From positions 1 to 64,000 of the forward strand of contig CAMUGE010000009.1 in assembly GCA_947088345.1 (NCBI GenBank): DNA of 64,000 nucleotides. The letters are read 5' to 3'. Of the stretch, positions 34,364-43,574 are shown piece by piece. Within the stretch, counting starts at the first letter, position 1. Each line of letters begins with the position of its first letter. Both the position numbers and the translations under genes were made by a program. The notes beneath the pieces are model-generated. The model did not search any database. It worked only from the letters and a program-made list of their open reading frames with translations, and was not told the DNA's origin. Source of the DNA: an uncultured Roseburia sp. GTDB taxonomy: Bacteria; Bacillota; Clostridia; Lachnospirales; Lachnospiraceae.

Positions 34364-35053
34364 ATGGCAATGCTGTCAAACGACTGGTCCAAAGCAGTAG
34401 CGGAGGAGTTTAAAAAGCCTTATTACAAAGAATTGTACCAGTTTGTCAGAGAGGAATACGCAAAGACGGTAATCTATCCGCCGGCAGATGATATTTTTAA
34501 TGCGATGCATTTTACGCCGCTGAAAAATGTAAAGGCGTTGATATTGGGGCAGGACCCGTATCACAATGTCAACCAGGCGCACGGACTTTCCTTTTCCGTG
34601 CCGCTTTCACAAAAAGAAATACCGCCGTCGCTTGTGAATATCTATAAGGAACTGCAGGACGATCTTGGATGTTACATACCGAATCACGGATATCTTAAGA
34701 AATGGGCGGATCAGGGCGTGCTGTTATTGAACACGGTGCTCACGGTGCGTGCGCACCAGGCAAATTCTCATCAGGGGAAAGGCTGGGAAAAGTTTACGGA
34801 CGCCATTATACAGGCAGTCAATGCGCAGGATCGTCCGATCGTCTGTCTGCTGTGGGGCAAACCGGCGCAGAGCAAGGCTTCTATGCTGACAAATCCAAAG
34901 CATCTTGTGCTGAAAGCGCCGCACCCGAGTCCGCTTTCTGCATACCGGGGATTTTTTGGATGCCGTCATTTTAGTCAGGCAAATGAGTTTCTTGTGGCAA
35001 ACGGCGTGGAGCCGATTGACTGGCAGATTGAAAACAGCGAATCGAATACATAG
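34364..35053 (+). CDS. ung: Uracil-DNA glycosylase
   Basis: A 229-residue family 1 enzyme that removes uracil from DNA. The water-activating loop is ILGQDPYHNVNQAHGLSFSV, with the catalytic aspartate and tyrosine, and the minor-groove loop is KAPHPSPLSAYRGFFGCRHF with the catalytic histidine. Phenylalanine-serine and asparagine contacts for uracil are present (GLSFSV, LLNTVLTV). GAGGGTG precedes the ATG. It is the last gene before a strong bidirectional terminator. Confidence 0.96.
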   Translation: MAMLSNDWSKAVAEEFKKPYYKELYQFVREEYAKTVIYPPADDIFNAMHFTPLKNVKALILGQDPYHNVNQAHGLSFSVPLSQKEIPPSLVNIYKELQDDLGCYIPNHGYLKKWADQGVLLLNTVLTVRAHQANSHQGKGWEKFTDAIIQAVNAQDRPIVCLLWGKPAQSKASMLTNPKHLVLKAPHPSPLSAYRGFFGCRHFSQANEFLVANGVEPIDWQIENSESNT

Positions 35054-35063
35054 ATTTACGCAT

Positions 35064-35121
35064 AAAAAGCCCGACAGAAAAGAGGCGCCGCAAAAAGGCG
35101 GTCAGATCTGTCGGGCTTTTT
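35064..35121. terminator. Strong terminator between ung and the small opposite-strand gene
   Basis: AAAAAGCCCGACAGA (35064-35078) pairs perfectly with TCTGTCGGGCTTTTT (35107-35121). With A runs on one side and T runs on the other it can end transcripts from both directions. The loop carries a second small GGCGCC-type pairing. Confidence 0.88.
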
Positions 35122-35147
35122 GACGGATGCGCCGTCAGTCAGAATGC

Positions 35148-35339
35148 CTAAGCTCTTGAATCAAATCCGTTTGATTCTGTGTCTTTGGTACTCATCGTCA
35201 TAGCCAGAAGCTGCGCAAATGCGTTTCTCTGCTGGTCGGACTGACGCGAATCGCGTCTTACCGGGGTGATCCGCTCGATGCGGACAACCGGGTTAACAGG
35301 TGTCCATAAAATGTTGTTTACGTATGCTGCGACAATCAT
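35148..35339 (-). CDS. Small conserved-looking protein of unknown function
   Basis: A 63-residue protein beginning MIVAAYVNNILWTPVNPVVR, followed by an Arg/Gln-rich polar part (RRDSRQSDQQRNAFAQLLA). A perfect AAGGAGG directly abuts the ATG at 35339 with no spacer, so the true initiation codon is uncertain; a TTG at 35351 is the in-frame alternative. It is alone on this strand and ends just before the shared terminator. The strong ribosome binding site, the terminator and the sequence complexity suggest a real gene. I do not recognise a family. Confidence 0.55.
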   Translation of the reverse strand: MIVAAYVNNILWTPVNPVVRIERITPVRRDSRQSDQQRNAFAQLLAMTMSTKDTESNGFDSRA

Positions 35340-35413
35340 CCTCCTTGACAAAAGTGCGTATTCCTGACCTGTTTACTGTTACATAAAATATATCGGACAA
35401 TTCAGAAAATTTG

Positions 35414-35442
35414 TTTACAGGGAAAATCCTCTGTGTTAAACT
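35414..35442 (+). promoter_or_regulatory. Promoter of the arabinose operon
   Basis: TTTACA (35414-35419) and TAAACT (35437-35442) with a 17-bp spacer, 34 bases before the GH27 start codon. No regulator gene or clear operator lies beside it. Confidence 0.55.
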
Positions 35443-35476
35443 GGTAGTAGAGTGAGAGGGCGTGGAGGCGGAACAA

Positions 35477-36796
35477 ATGAAAGCTATGAGTAAACGTGCA
35501 CCAATGGGCTGGAACAGTTACGACTATTATGATACATCGGTTACGGAAGCAGATGTGAGAGCAAATGCCGATTATATGGCAAATCATCTGAAAGAATACG
35601 GCTGGGAATATATTGTAGTGGACATTCAGTGGTATGCAAAAAAGACAGGTTCCATGCGGGATAAATATCAGTATATTCCATTTGGCGGGATTGAAATGGA
35701 CGAGTTTGGCAGGTTGTGGCCCGATCCGGAGAAATTTCCCTCTGCAGTGCGCAAAGACGGAGCAAAAAGCGGATTTGGGCCGCTTGCGGATTATGTGCAC
35801 AGCCTTGGACTGAAATTTGGAATACATATGATGCGCGGCATACCAAGAGAAGCGGCGCATCGTCATCTTAAGATCATGGGATCTATGGCGCTTGCCAGCG
35901 AGATTGCGGACCCGCATTCCATCTGTGCATGGAACCCCGATATGTATGGAATACGAAAAGATGCAAACGGGGCGCAGGATTACTATGATTCCGTGATACA
36001 GCTCTATGCGGATTGGGGCGTCGACTTTATCAAATGCGACGACATCTGTACGACAAATATGAACCTGTTGCACCCGTATGCCGCTGCGCATGAAGTAGAG
36101 ATGATTGCAAAGGCGATCGAAAAATGCGGTCGTCCTGTTATGTTCTCGCTCTCGCCCGGTCCGGCTGTTGTAAGCCGTGCTTCTCATTATGGCAGATATG
36201 CGAATATGTGGCGCATTACCGATGATTTCTGGGACAGCTGGGATCATCTTTTGCATATGTTTTATCAATGTGAAAAATGGCAGAATTACGTGCAGGAAGG
36301 GTCTTATCCTGACTGCGATATGCTTCCGGTTGGAATGATCGGAAAAGGTTTTGGGAAAGAGCGCAGAACAAACTTTACATGGGAAGAACAGAAAACCATG
36401 ATGACGCTCTGGTGTATGTTCGGTTCCCCGCTGATGATCGGGGCCGAGCTTACAAAACTGGATTCGGAGACGACGACGCTTTTGACAAACAGAGAAGTCT
36501 TAAAACTGCTCTCCAATGATTATGTGGGCAGGCAGGCCGAACTGGAGCGGGACTATGCAGTATGGAGCAGCCTTAATAAAAAGACCAGTGAGAAATATAT
36601 CGCACTTTTTAATCTTGCGGAAGAGGAACGGCAGATTGGCATATCGATCGGACAGATTCAGCAGTTTAACGGGGAATTGATCCAGAAGACAGGTATGGCT
36701 TATGAACTTTGGTCCGGTGAATCCTGTCGGATTGAAAACGGATATATCGGTGCAAAGATACCGGAGCATGGGGTGAAAATATTTCAAATAAAATAA
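35477..36796 (+). CDS. GH27 glycosidase, probable beta-L-arabinopyranosidase
   Basis: A 439-residue family 27 enzyme without a signal peptide. It begins RAPMGWNSYDYYDTSVTEAD, the GH27 hallmark. The nucleophile is about D188 in DFIKCDDIC and the acid/base about D250 in MWRITDDFWDSWD. True alpha-galactosidases carry two adjacent aspartates in the strand-2 motif (DDCW) that hold the galactose C6 side. Here the motif reads VVDIQW, with isoleucine at residue 50. From memory, the Geobacillus GH27 beta-L-arabinopyranosidase carries isoleucine at this place. This enzyme heads an operon for L-arabinose catabolism, so arabinopyranosidase activity is the better guess and alpha-galactosidase the alternative. 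ATG at 35477 follows GGAGGCGG. Confidence 0.82.
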   Translation: MKAMSKRAPMGWNSYDYYDTSVTEADVRANADYMANHLKEYGWEYIVVDIQWYAKKTGSMRDKYQYIPFGGIEMDEFGRLWPDPEKFPSAVRKDGAKSGFGPLADYVHSLGLKFGIHMMRGIPREAAHRHLKIMGSMALASEIADPHSICAWNPDMYGIRKDANGAQDYYDSVIQLYADWGVDFIKCDDICTTNMNLLHPYAAAHEVEMIAKAIEKCGRPVMFSLSPGPAVVSRASHYGRYANMWRITDDFWDSWDHLLHMFYQCEKWQNYVQEGSYPDCDMLPVGMIGKGFGKERRTNFTWEEQKTMMTLWCMFGSPLMIGAELTKLDSETTTLLTNREVLKLLSNDYVGRQAELERDYAVWSSLNKKTSEKYIALFNLAEEERQIGISIGQIQQFNGELIQKTGMAYELWSGESCRIENGYIGAKIPEHGVKIFQIK

Positions 36797-36811
36797 AAAG
36801 GAGAAAGGATT

Positions 36812-38416
36812 ATGGAGCAGGCAAAACAACTGATTGAAAATGGCGGCGCCGTCCTTGGATTGGAGTTTGGCTCTACGCGCATCAAGGCGGTATTAATCGG
36901 AGAAAAAGGGGAACCGCTTGCCGCAGGCGCGCATGACTGGGAAAACAGACTGGAGGACGGTATCTGGACTTACCGGATGGAGGATATCCGTACGGGACTG
37001 CAGAATTGTTATGCCGACCTTTTGTCGGACGTAGACAAAAAATTTGGCATTGTGATCAAAAAACTCGCGGCAATCGGTTTCTCGGGAATGATGCATGGTT
37101 ATATGCCGTTTGACGGGAAAGGGGAATTACTGGTTCCCTTCCGCACATGGAGAAACACGATAACCGGGGAAGCTGCCGGGATACTGACAAATGAATTTCA
37201 GTTTAATATTCCGCAGCGCTGGAGCATAGCTCATCTGTATCAGGCGATTTTAAACAAGGAAGCGCATGTATCGGATATCCGGTATATTACGACGCTGGCA
37301 GGTTATATTCACTGGAAGCTGACCGGAGAAAAAGTCCTTGGCGTCGGCGAGGCGTCCGGTATGTTTCCGATTGATGCAAAGACACGCGATTATAACGGCG
37401 CAATGATCGAAGCGTTCGACCGGCTTACGGCTGTTGAAAATTTCCCGTGGAAATTAAAAGAAATTCTGCCGCGGGTACTTACCGCAGGGGAAGCGGCGGG
37501 TACGCTTACTGCGGAAGGGGCCGAATTCCTTGATGTGAGTGGAAATCTGTCGGCGGGTATCCCGCTGTGTCCGCCGGAAGGGGACGCCGGAACCGGGATG
37601 GCGGCGACAAATTCGGTTGCAGTGAGAACTGGGAATGTGTCGGCAGGTACTTCCGTATTTGCAATGGTTGTATTGGAAGAGGAGTTAAAGGCGCTGCATG
37701 AGGAACTTGACATGGTGACCACGCCGTCCGGCGATACGGTTGCCATGGTACACTGCAATAACTGTACTTCAGACCTGAATGCCTGGGTCGGTCTGTTTGG
37801 TGAGTTTGCGGAAGTTTTTGGAATAAAGGCGGACAAAGACCAGTTGTTTGGCACACTATACCGCAAAGCGACAGAGGGTGAGAAAGACTGCGGCGGCATG
37901 GTTGCGTTCAATTATTTTTCCGGAGAGCCGATCACTGGATTAAATGAGGGGCGGCCGTTGTTTGTGCGAAAACCCGATGCAAAACTTGGACTTGCCAATT
38001 TTATGCGCGCACATTTATACGCGTCGCTTGCGACTCTAAAACTTGGACTTGATATTCTGATGAAAGAAGAAAAGGTAAAAGTGGACCGCATTTACGGCCA
38101 CGGCGGATTGTTTAAGACGGAAGGAGTCGGGCAGAGTATTCTTGCGGCTGCTATGAATGCGCCTGTCGCCGTAATGAAGACAGCCGGCGAGGGAGGCCCA
38201 TGGGGGATGGCGCTTCTGGCTTCCTATATGGTTCAAAAAGATGACAAAGAGTCACTGGAACATTATCTGAACGAAAAAATATTTGCTTCAAAAGACGGGA
38301 CGGACGTTGGCGTTATCTTAGAGCCGGATCAGGACGATGCGGCGGGATTTGACGCTTATATTGAAAATTATCGCAGAGTGCTTGCTGCGGAGACCGCGGC
38401 AGTGGAATCATTTTAG
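36812..38416 (+). CDS. FGGY-family carbohydrate kinase, probable L-ribulokinase
   Basis: A 534-residue sugar kinase. The N-terminal phosphate loop is [16 protein letters not shown] and the catalytic region includes [12 protein letters not shown]. The C-terminal adenosine loop is [20 protein letters not shown]. It resembles xylulokinase-like FGGY members rather than classic AraB, but it stands directly before araA and with araD in the operon. L-ribulose is therefore the likely substrate, giving L-ribulose 5-phosphate. AAGGAG precedes the ATG at 36812. Xylulose as substrate is the alternative. Confidence 0.85.
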   Translation: MEQAKQLIENGGAVLGLEFGSTRIKAVLIGEKGEPLAAGAHDWENRLEDGIWTYRMEDIRTGLQNCYADLLSDVDKKFGIVIKKLAAIGFSGMMHGYMPFDGKGELLVPFRTWRNTITGEAAGILTNEFQFNIPQRWSIAHLYQAILNKEAHVSDIRYITTLAGYIHWKLTGEKVLGVGEASGMFPIDAKTRDYNGAMIEAFDRLTAVENFPWKLKEILPRVLTAGEAAGTLTAEGAEFLDVSGNLSAGIPLCPPEGDAGTGMAATNSVAVRTGNVSAGTSVFAMVVLEEELKALHEELDMVTTPSGDTVAMVHCNNCTSDLNAWVGLFGEFAEVFGIKADKDQLFGTLYRKATEGEKDCGGMVAFNYFSGEPITGLNEGRPLFVRKPDAKLGLANFMRAHLYASLATLKLGLDILMKEEKVKVDRIYGHGGLFKTEGVGQSILAAAMNAPVAVMKTAGEGGPWGMALLASYMVQKDDKESLEHYLNEKIFASKDGTDVGVILEPDQDDAAGFDAYIENYRRVLAAETAAVESF

Positions 38417-38453
38417 TGTGTAATAAAAATAATATAGATGCAGGAGGACAAAG

Positions 38454-39950
38454 ATGTTAGCACCAAAAAATTATAAGTTCTGGTTTTGCACCGGGTCACA
38501 GGATCTGTACGGGGAGGAATGCCTGAATCATGTAGCGGAACATTCCAGGATTATTGTGGCAAAATTAAACGAGTCGGGTTTGCTGCCCTATGAAGTAGTA
38601 TGGAAACCGACGCTGATTACAAATGAATTGATTCGTAAAACATTTAACGAAGCGAATGTGGACGAAGAATGCGCGGGCGTCATCACATGGATGCATACAT
38701 TTTCCCCTGCAAAATCCTGGATTTTGGGATTGCAGGAGTATAGGAAGCCGCTGCTTCATTTACATACACAATTTAATGAAGAAATTCCGTATGATTCCAT
38801 CGACATGGATTTTATGAATGAGAACCAGTCTGCACACGGCGACAGAGAGTACGGCCATATTGTGACTCGCATGGGCATCGAGCGCAAGGTTGTTGTCGGC
38901 CACTGGTCAGACGAGGCTGTGCAGGGGCGTATTGCTTCCTGGATGCGCACCGCAGTCGGCGTCATTGAGAGCAGCCATATTCGCGTGATGCGCGTTGCCG
39001 ACAATATGCGCAATGTTGCAGTGACAGAGGGCGATAAAGTCGAAGCGCAGCTGAAATTTGGATGGGAAGTCGACACTTATCCGGTTAACGAGATTGCGGA
39101 GGCGGTAGCAGCAGTAACCGACGCCGATACAAACGCGCTTGTCGATGAGTATTACAGTAAATATGAGATACTGCTGGAGGGCAGAGATCCTGAGGAATTT
39201 AAACGTCATGTCGCGGTGCAGGCTCAGATTGAAATCGGGTTCGAGCGCTTTCTGGAGGAGAAAAACTATCAGGCCATTGTCACGCATTTCGGAGATCTTG
39301 GCGCTCTAAAACAGCTTCCGGGACTTGCAATTCAAAGACTGATGCAAAAAGGATATGGCTTTGGTGCAGAAGGCGACTGGAAAGTGGCAGCAATGGTGCG
39401 TCTGATGAAGATTATGACAGAAGGCGTGAAAGATGCAAAAGGAACATCAATGCTGGAAGATTACACCTACAATTTCGTAAAGGGCAAAGAGGGTATTCTG
39501 GAAGCGCATATGCTTGAGATCTGTCCGTCTATTGCAGAAGGGCCGATCAGCATTAAGTGTCAGCCGCTTACCATGGGCGACAGAGAAGATCCGGCAAGAC
39601 TTGTCTTTACCTCAAAGGAGGGCAAAGGAATAGCAGTTTCGTTAATTGACCTTGGCACGCGGTTCCGCCTGATTATCAATGATGTAGACTGCAAAAAGAA
39701 CGAAAAACCGATGCCAAAACTCCCGACAGCAACGAATTTCTGGATGCCGCAGCCAGATCTCTACACAGGGGCCGAAGCATGGATTCTTGCAGGCGGCGCG
39801 CATCATACTGCGTTTACCTATGACCTTGACGCAGAGCAGATGGGCGATTGGGCCGCAGCGATGGGAATTGAGGCTGTCTTTATCGACAAAGACACAACGA
39901 TACGCAATTTTAAGAAAGATCTGATGCTGGGAAGCGTCGTATACCGTTAA
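38454..39950 (+). CDS. araA: L-arabinose isomerase
   Basis: A 498-residue enzyme converting L-arabinose to L-ribulose in the cytoplasm. The manganese ligands appear in GYGFGAEGDWKVA, EAHMLEICPS and LAGGAHHTAFT, matching the family's two glutamates and two histidines. The N-terminus FWFCTGSQDLYGEE is typical. AGGAGGACAAAG lies just before the ATG. The length matches known AraA enzymes. Confidence 0.96.
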   Translation: MLAPKNYKFWFCTGSQDLYGEECLNHVAEHSRIIVAKLNESGLLPYEVVWKPTLITNELIRKTFNEANVDEECAGVITWMHTFSPAKSWILGLQEYRKPLLHLHTQFNEEIPYDSIDMDFMNENQSAHGDREYGHIVTRMGIERKVVVGHWSDEAVQGRIASWMRTAVGVIESSHIRVMRVADNMRNVAVTEGDKVEAQLKFGWEVDTYPVNEIAEAVAAVTDADTNALVDEYYSKYEILLEGRDPEEFKRHVAVQAQIEIGFERFLEEKNYQAIVTHFGDLGALKQLPGLAIQRLMQKGYGFGAEGDWKVAAMVRLMKIMTEGVKDAKGTSMLEDYTYNFVKGKEGILEAHMLEICPSIAEGPISIKCQPLTMGDREDPARLVFTSKEGKGIAVSLIDLGTRFRLIINDVDCKKNEKPMPKLPTATNFWMPQPDLYTGAEAWILAGGAHHTAFTYDLDAEQMGDWAAAMGIEAVFIDKDTTIRNFKKDLMLGSVVYR

Positions 39951-39973
39951 TATAGAAAGGAAAGAAGAGAATA

Positions 39974-40627
39974 ATGAAATTATTTATTGACACAGCGAAT
40001 GTGGAGGATATTAAAAAGGCGAACGATATGGGCGTGATCTGCGGCGTAACAACGAATCCGTCGCTGATCGCGAAAGAGGGCAGAGATTTTGCCGAGGTGA
40101 TCAAAGAGATCACAACGATTGTGGACGGACCGATCAGCGGGGAAGTAAAAGCGACGACTGTTGACGCAGCGACTATGATCAAAGAGGGGCGCGAGATTGC
40201 AGCGATTCATCCGAACATGGTAGTAAAAATTCCGATGACCATCGAGGGATTGAAAGCAGTTAAGGTACTTGCGAAAGAGGGTATAAAGACAAACGTAACG
40301 CTTGTCTTTACCGCAAACCAGGCGCTTCTGGCAGCAAGAGCCGGCGCTTCCTATGTCTCTCCGTTTCTTGGCAGACTGGACGATATCAGCGTGACAGGCG
40401 TGCAGTTGATAGAGGATATTGTACAGATTTTTGATAATTATGGGTTTGAGACAGAAATTATTGCGGCTTCGATCCGCAATCCGATCCATGTGACGGACTG
40501 TGCGCTTGCAGGAGCACATATTGCGACAATTCCGTATGGCGTAATTGAGCAGATGACGAAACATCCGCTGACAGATGCAGGCATTGCAAAATTCCAGGCA
40601 GATTACAGAGCGGTATTTGGAGAATAA
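39974..40627 (+). CDS. Transaldolase (small TalC/MipB type)
   Basis: A 217-residue class I aldolase of the short transaldolase / fructose-6-phosphate aldolase group. It begins [20 protein letters not shown]. The Schiff-base lysine is in [15 protein letters not shown] (about residue 85). The C-terminal [20 protein letters not shown] is typical of the transaldolase branch. In this operon it would recycle pentose phosphates made from arabinose into hexose and triose phosphates together with the transketolase encoded next. Confidence 0.93.
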   Translation: MKLFIDTANVEDIKKANDMGVICGVTTNPSLIAKEGRDFAEVIKEITTIVDGPISGEVKATTVDAATMIKEGREIAAIHPNMVVKIPMTIEGLKAVKVLAKEGIKTNVTLVFTANQALLAARAGASYVSPFLGRLDDISVTGVQLIEDIVQIFDNYGFETEIIAASIRNPIHVTDCALAGAHIATIPYGVIEQMTKHPLTDAGIAKFQADYRAVFGE

Positions 40628-40687
40628 AAACAGACTGCAGGTTGAGACGGATGCAACATTCGTTTTTATGCAGAGATGAGGAGAACT

Positions 40688-41524
40688 ATGACTGATTTAG
40701 AATTAAAGCAGGCGGCGCTTTTGGTCCGGAAAGGAATTATCGAAGGCGTACACAGCGCGAAAGCCGGACATCCGGGCGGATCTCTTTCCGCGGCGGAACT
40801 CTTTACATACCTTTATTTCGAGGAAATGAATATAGATCCCAGGAATCCCAAAGACCCGGATCGCGATCGTTTCGTGCTCTCTAAGGGCCATACTGCGCCG
40901 GGACTTTATTCCACTCTTGCAAACCGGGGATATTTTCCTGTGGAAGATCTTCTGACATTGCGTCATACGGGATCGTATTTACAGGGACATCCCGATATGA
41001 AGCATATTCCGGGGGTTGATATGTCCTCCGGTTCTCTTGGACAGGGATTGTCTGCAGCGGCGGGCATGGCGCTTGCCGGGAAATTAAATAAAAAGGATTA
41101 CCGCGTGTACGTATTGTGCGGCGACGGTGAGATTGAGGAAGGACAGATCTGGGAAGCTGCAATGTTTTCCGGATTCCGTAAACTTGACAATCTCTGTGTG
41201 ATTGTGGACAACAACAATCTGCAGATTGACGGGCCGATTGATCAGGTATGTTCGCCGTATCCGATTGATAAAAAATTTGAGAGCTTTCATTTTCATGTGA
41301 TTAATATTGACGGAAATGATTTTGGCGAGATAAGAAGTGCCTTTGAAGAGGCGAAGCAGACAAAGGATAAGCCGACGGCAATTATTGCGCATACACTGAA
41401 AGGAAAGGATATTTCCTTTATGGAGAACAGCGTAGACTGGCACGGAAAAGCTCCCAATGACGAAGAGTATGAGATTGCCATGGAGGACTTGAGAAAGGTA
41501 GGTGAAGCGTTATGTCAGAAGTAA
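40688..41524 (+). CDS. Transketolase, N-terminal subunit
   Basis: A 278-residue thiamine-diphosphate-binding half of a split transketolase. It contains AGHPGGSLSAAEL and the ThDP motif GDGEIEEGQIWEAAMFSGFRKL ending in an NNN motif. The split into two genes is common in Clostridia. The ATG at 40688 follows GAGGAG; the ATG at 40676 overlaps the signal. The gene overlaps the next by 13 bases, which suggests balanced synthesis of the two halves. Confidence 0.94.
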   Translation: MTDLELKQAALLVRKGIIEGVHSAKAGHPGGSLSAAELFTYLYFEEMNIDPRNPKDPDRDRFVLSKGHTAPGLYSTLANRGYFPVEDLLTLRHTGSYLQGHPDMKHIPGVDMSSGSLGQGLSAAAGMALAGKLNKKDYRVYVLCGDGEIEEGQIWEAAMFSGFRKLDNLCVIVDNNNLQIDGPIDQVCSPYPIDKKFESFHFHVINIDGNDFGEIRSAFEEAKQTKDKPTAIIAHTLKGKDISFMENSVDWHGKAPNDEEYEIAMEDLRKVGEALCQK

Positions 41525-42453
41525 AAAAAGCGGCTACCCGGGAGAGTTACGGCAATGCATTGGTAGAGCTTGGCAGAGAACATGAAAATCTGATTGTTCT
41601 GGACGCGGATTTGGCGGCGGCTACAAAGACAGGCGTTTTTCGCAAAGCGTTTCCGGAACGTCATATTGACTGCGGTATCGCCGAGGCAAATATGACGGGC
41701 GTTGCGGCCGGTTTGTCTACCTGCGGTTTTGTACCGTTTATCAGCACATTTGCAATGTTTGCGGCAGGGCGCTCCTATGAGCAGGTGAGAAATTCCATCG
41801 GCTATCCTCATTTGAATGTGAAGATCGGCGCGACGCATGCGGGAATTTCTGTCGGCGAGGACGGCGCTTCGCACCAGTGCCTTGAGGATATTGCGCTGAT
41901 GAGGGCGATTCCGGGTATGGTTGTGATCAATCCGAGCGACGATGTTGAGGCGAGAGCGGCGGTGCGCGCAGCTTATGAATATGATGGGCCTGTCTACCTG
42001 CGTTTTGGCCGGCTGGCCATTCCGGTGATGAACGATGGGTCGGATTATCGATTTGAGATCGGAAAAGGCGTAGTTTTGCGCGAAGGAAAAGATCTGACCA
42101 TTATCGCAACCGGACTCTGTGTCCACGAATCTATGCTTGCGTCAGAGAAGCTTGCAAAGAAAGGGATTGACGCGCAGGTGATCAATATCCATACCATTAA
42201 ACCGCTTGACGAGGATCTTGTGCTGAGAGCGGCAAAACAGACAGGGCGTATTTTTACAGTGGAGGAACATTCCATTGTCGGCGGCCTTGGCGGTGCAGTT
42301 GCCGAAGCGCTAAGCGAGAAATGTCCGACAAAACTGACGCGCATCGGTGTAAACGATGTGTTCGGAGAATCAGGCCCCGCAAAGGAGCTGCTGCACAAAT
42401 ATAAACTGGATGCAGAGGGAATCGCAGAGCGCATACAGGAGGAATTGGCTTAA
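41512..42453 (+). CDS. Transketolase, C-terminal subunit
   Basis: A 313-residue partner with the pyrimidine-binding and C-terminal domains. It contains [15 protein letters not shown], then [20 protein letters not shown] with the glutamate that activates thiamine, and the C-terminal [20 protein letters not shown]. It overlaps the N-terminal subunit gene by 13 bases. Together they move two-carbon units between pentose and hexose phosphates. Confidence 0.94.
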   Translation: MSEVKKAATRESYGNALVELGREHENLIVLDADLAAATKTGVFRKAFPERHIDCGIAEANMTGVAAGLSTCGFVPFISTFAMFAAGRSYEQVRNSIGYPHLNVKIGATHAGISVGEDGASHQCLEDIALMRAIPGMVVINPSDDVEARAAVRAAYEYDGPVYLRFGRLAIPVMNDGSDYRFEIGKGVVLREGKDLTIIATGLCVHESMLASEKLAKKGIDAQVINIHTIKPLDEDLVLRAAKQTGRIFTVEEHSIVGGLGGAVAEALSEKCPTKLTRIGVNDVFGESGPAKELLHKYKLDAEGIAERIQEELA

Positions 42454-42454
42454 T

Positions 42455-43150
42455 ATGTTAGAAGAATTAAAACAGCAGGTATATGAGGCGAATATGGAGC
42501 TGCCAAGGCGTGGTCTGATTACCTATACATGGGGCAATGTCAGCGGCATTGACAGAAAGACCGGTTATTTTGTAATCAAACCAAGCGGTGTTGATTATGA
42601 TGCGTTAAAGCCAAAGGATATGGTTGTGATGGATTTGGAGGGAAATAAGATTGAAGGGGATTATAAGCCTTCCTCAGATACTCCGACACATCTGGAACTG
42701 TACAGAAAATATAAAGAAATCGGCGGTATTGTGCATACGCACTCTCCGGAAGCGGTTGCGTGGGCGCAGGCGGGCAGGGATATCCCGCTCTATGGCACGA
42801 CGCATGCAGATTATTTTTTCGGTCCGATTCCCTGTGCGAGAAATCTTACGCCGGAGGAGATTGACGCGGCATACGAAAAAAATACGGGACTTGTGATTAT
42901 TGAGACATTTGAGCAAAGGCAGATCAACCCGGCCTATACGCCGGCTGTTCTCTGTGCGAATCATGGGCCGTTTACCTGGGGGCGTGATGCGGCGGTGGCT
43001 GTTCACAATGCCGTTGTGCTGGAAGAAGTTGCAAAAATGGCCAGAAATACCGAAGCGATCCGCCCGGATGTAAAACCGGCGCCGGATTGTATCAAAGAAA
43101 AGCATTTTTATCGAAAACATGGAGAAAATGCTTATTATGGGCAGAATTAA
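42455..43150 (+). CDS. araD: L-ribulose-5-phosphate 4-epimerase
   Basis: A 231-residue class II aldolase-fold zinc enzyme converting L-ribulose 5-phosphate to D-xylulose 5-phosphate. Zinc histidines are in [16 protein letters not shown], and further sites are in YGTTHADYF and [12 protein letters not shown]. The N-terminus ([19 protein letters not shown]) is typical of AraD. The ATG at 42455 begins one base after the transketolase stop; AGGAGG lies about 12 bases upstream. It closes the arabinose operon. Confidence 0.95.
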   Translation: MLEELKQQVYEANMELPRRGLITYTWGNVSGIDRKTGYFVIKPSGVDYDALKPKDMVVMDLEGNKIEGDYKPSSDTPTHLELYRKYKEIGGIVHTHSPEAVAWAQAGRDIPLYGTTHADYFFGPIPCARNLTPEEIDAAYEKNTGLVIIETFEQRQINPAYTPAVLCANHGPFTWGRDAAVAVHNAVVLEEVAKMARNTEAIRPDVKPAPDCIKEKHFYRKHGENAYYGQN

Positions 43151-43166
43151 TTAAATTTCATTGCTA

Positions 43167-43201
43167 AAAACAGGCGGGATGCAAAGCGTCCCGCCTGTTT
43201 T
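43167..43201 (+). terminator. Terminator of the arabinose operon
   Basis: AAAACAGGCGGGA (43167-43179) pairs perfectly with TCCCGCCTGTTTT (43189-43201). The group II intron fragment begins three bases further on. Confidence 0.9.
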
Positions 43202-43203
43202 AT

Positions 43204-43372
43204 GTGCGCCCAGTATGGGCGCAATCTAATCGGTGAAAGTCCGTAACACGCCTTAGTAGTGGGAAGTGTATAGCCAAGAGCAAGGGTGTCCATCGTGAGG
43301 TGGAATCTGAAGAAAGCTGGAGGCAAAACTCTGGTCTGACGAACAGAAATCACATCAGGCTACAATTAGGGA
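43204..43372 (+). mobile_element. 5' fragment of a bacterial group II intron (domain I only)
   Basis: The stretch starts with GTGCG, the group II intron 5' consensus. It continues with domain I words shared by many bacterial introns, such as GGTGAAAGTCCG, GCAAGGGTGTCC, GTGAGGTGGAATCTGAAG and GTCTGACGAACAGAAA. Sequence resemblance fades near 43360-43380. There is no intron-encoded reverse transcriptase and no domain V hairpin, so this is a dead fragment. Its placement right after a terminator hairpin matches the target choice of class C introns. The right end is approximate. Confidence 0.75.
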
Positions 43373-43417
43373 TATTTCAATTGGTGGCATGGCAGGAATG
43401 GCGGCATATGATATTAA

Positions 43418-43498
43418 TGTGAGAAGTACTTCTAATCACTCGCAGCAAAGGCGCTAACGTGAAACAGGTTCGCGCGCGAAGAAGTTCTAAGGCTCACA
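43418..43498 (+). repeat. Multi-helix palindromic element, copy 1
   Basis: TGTGAG (43418-43423) pairs with CTCACA (43493-43498). AGTACTTCT (43425-43433) pairs with AGAAGTTCT (43480-43488) with one mismatch. Inside are a small CGC/GCG hairpin and CGTGAA (43458-43463) paired with TTCGCG (43469-43474) around the loop ACAGG. Copy 2 has the same architecture with altered pairs. Confidence 0.7.
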
Positions 43499-43499
43499 C

Positions 43500-43574
43500 T
43501 GAGAAATGCCTGAAATACGGCATTTCTCATCCGGATTTGAGTAGCGGCAGAGCCGCGACATGGAAGTTGGCGTG
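43500..43574 (+). repeat. Double-hairpin leader element, copy B
   Basis: Hairpin 1 pairs TGAGAAATGCC (43500-43510) with GGCATTTCTCA (43519-43529) around an 8-base loop. The spacer GGATTTGAG leads to hairpin 2, GCGGC (43544-43548) with GCCGC (43552-43556) around a 3-base loop, then ATGGAAGTTGGCGTG. Order, loop sizes and flanks match copy A at 3206-3287. Confidence 0.7.
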
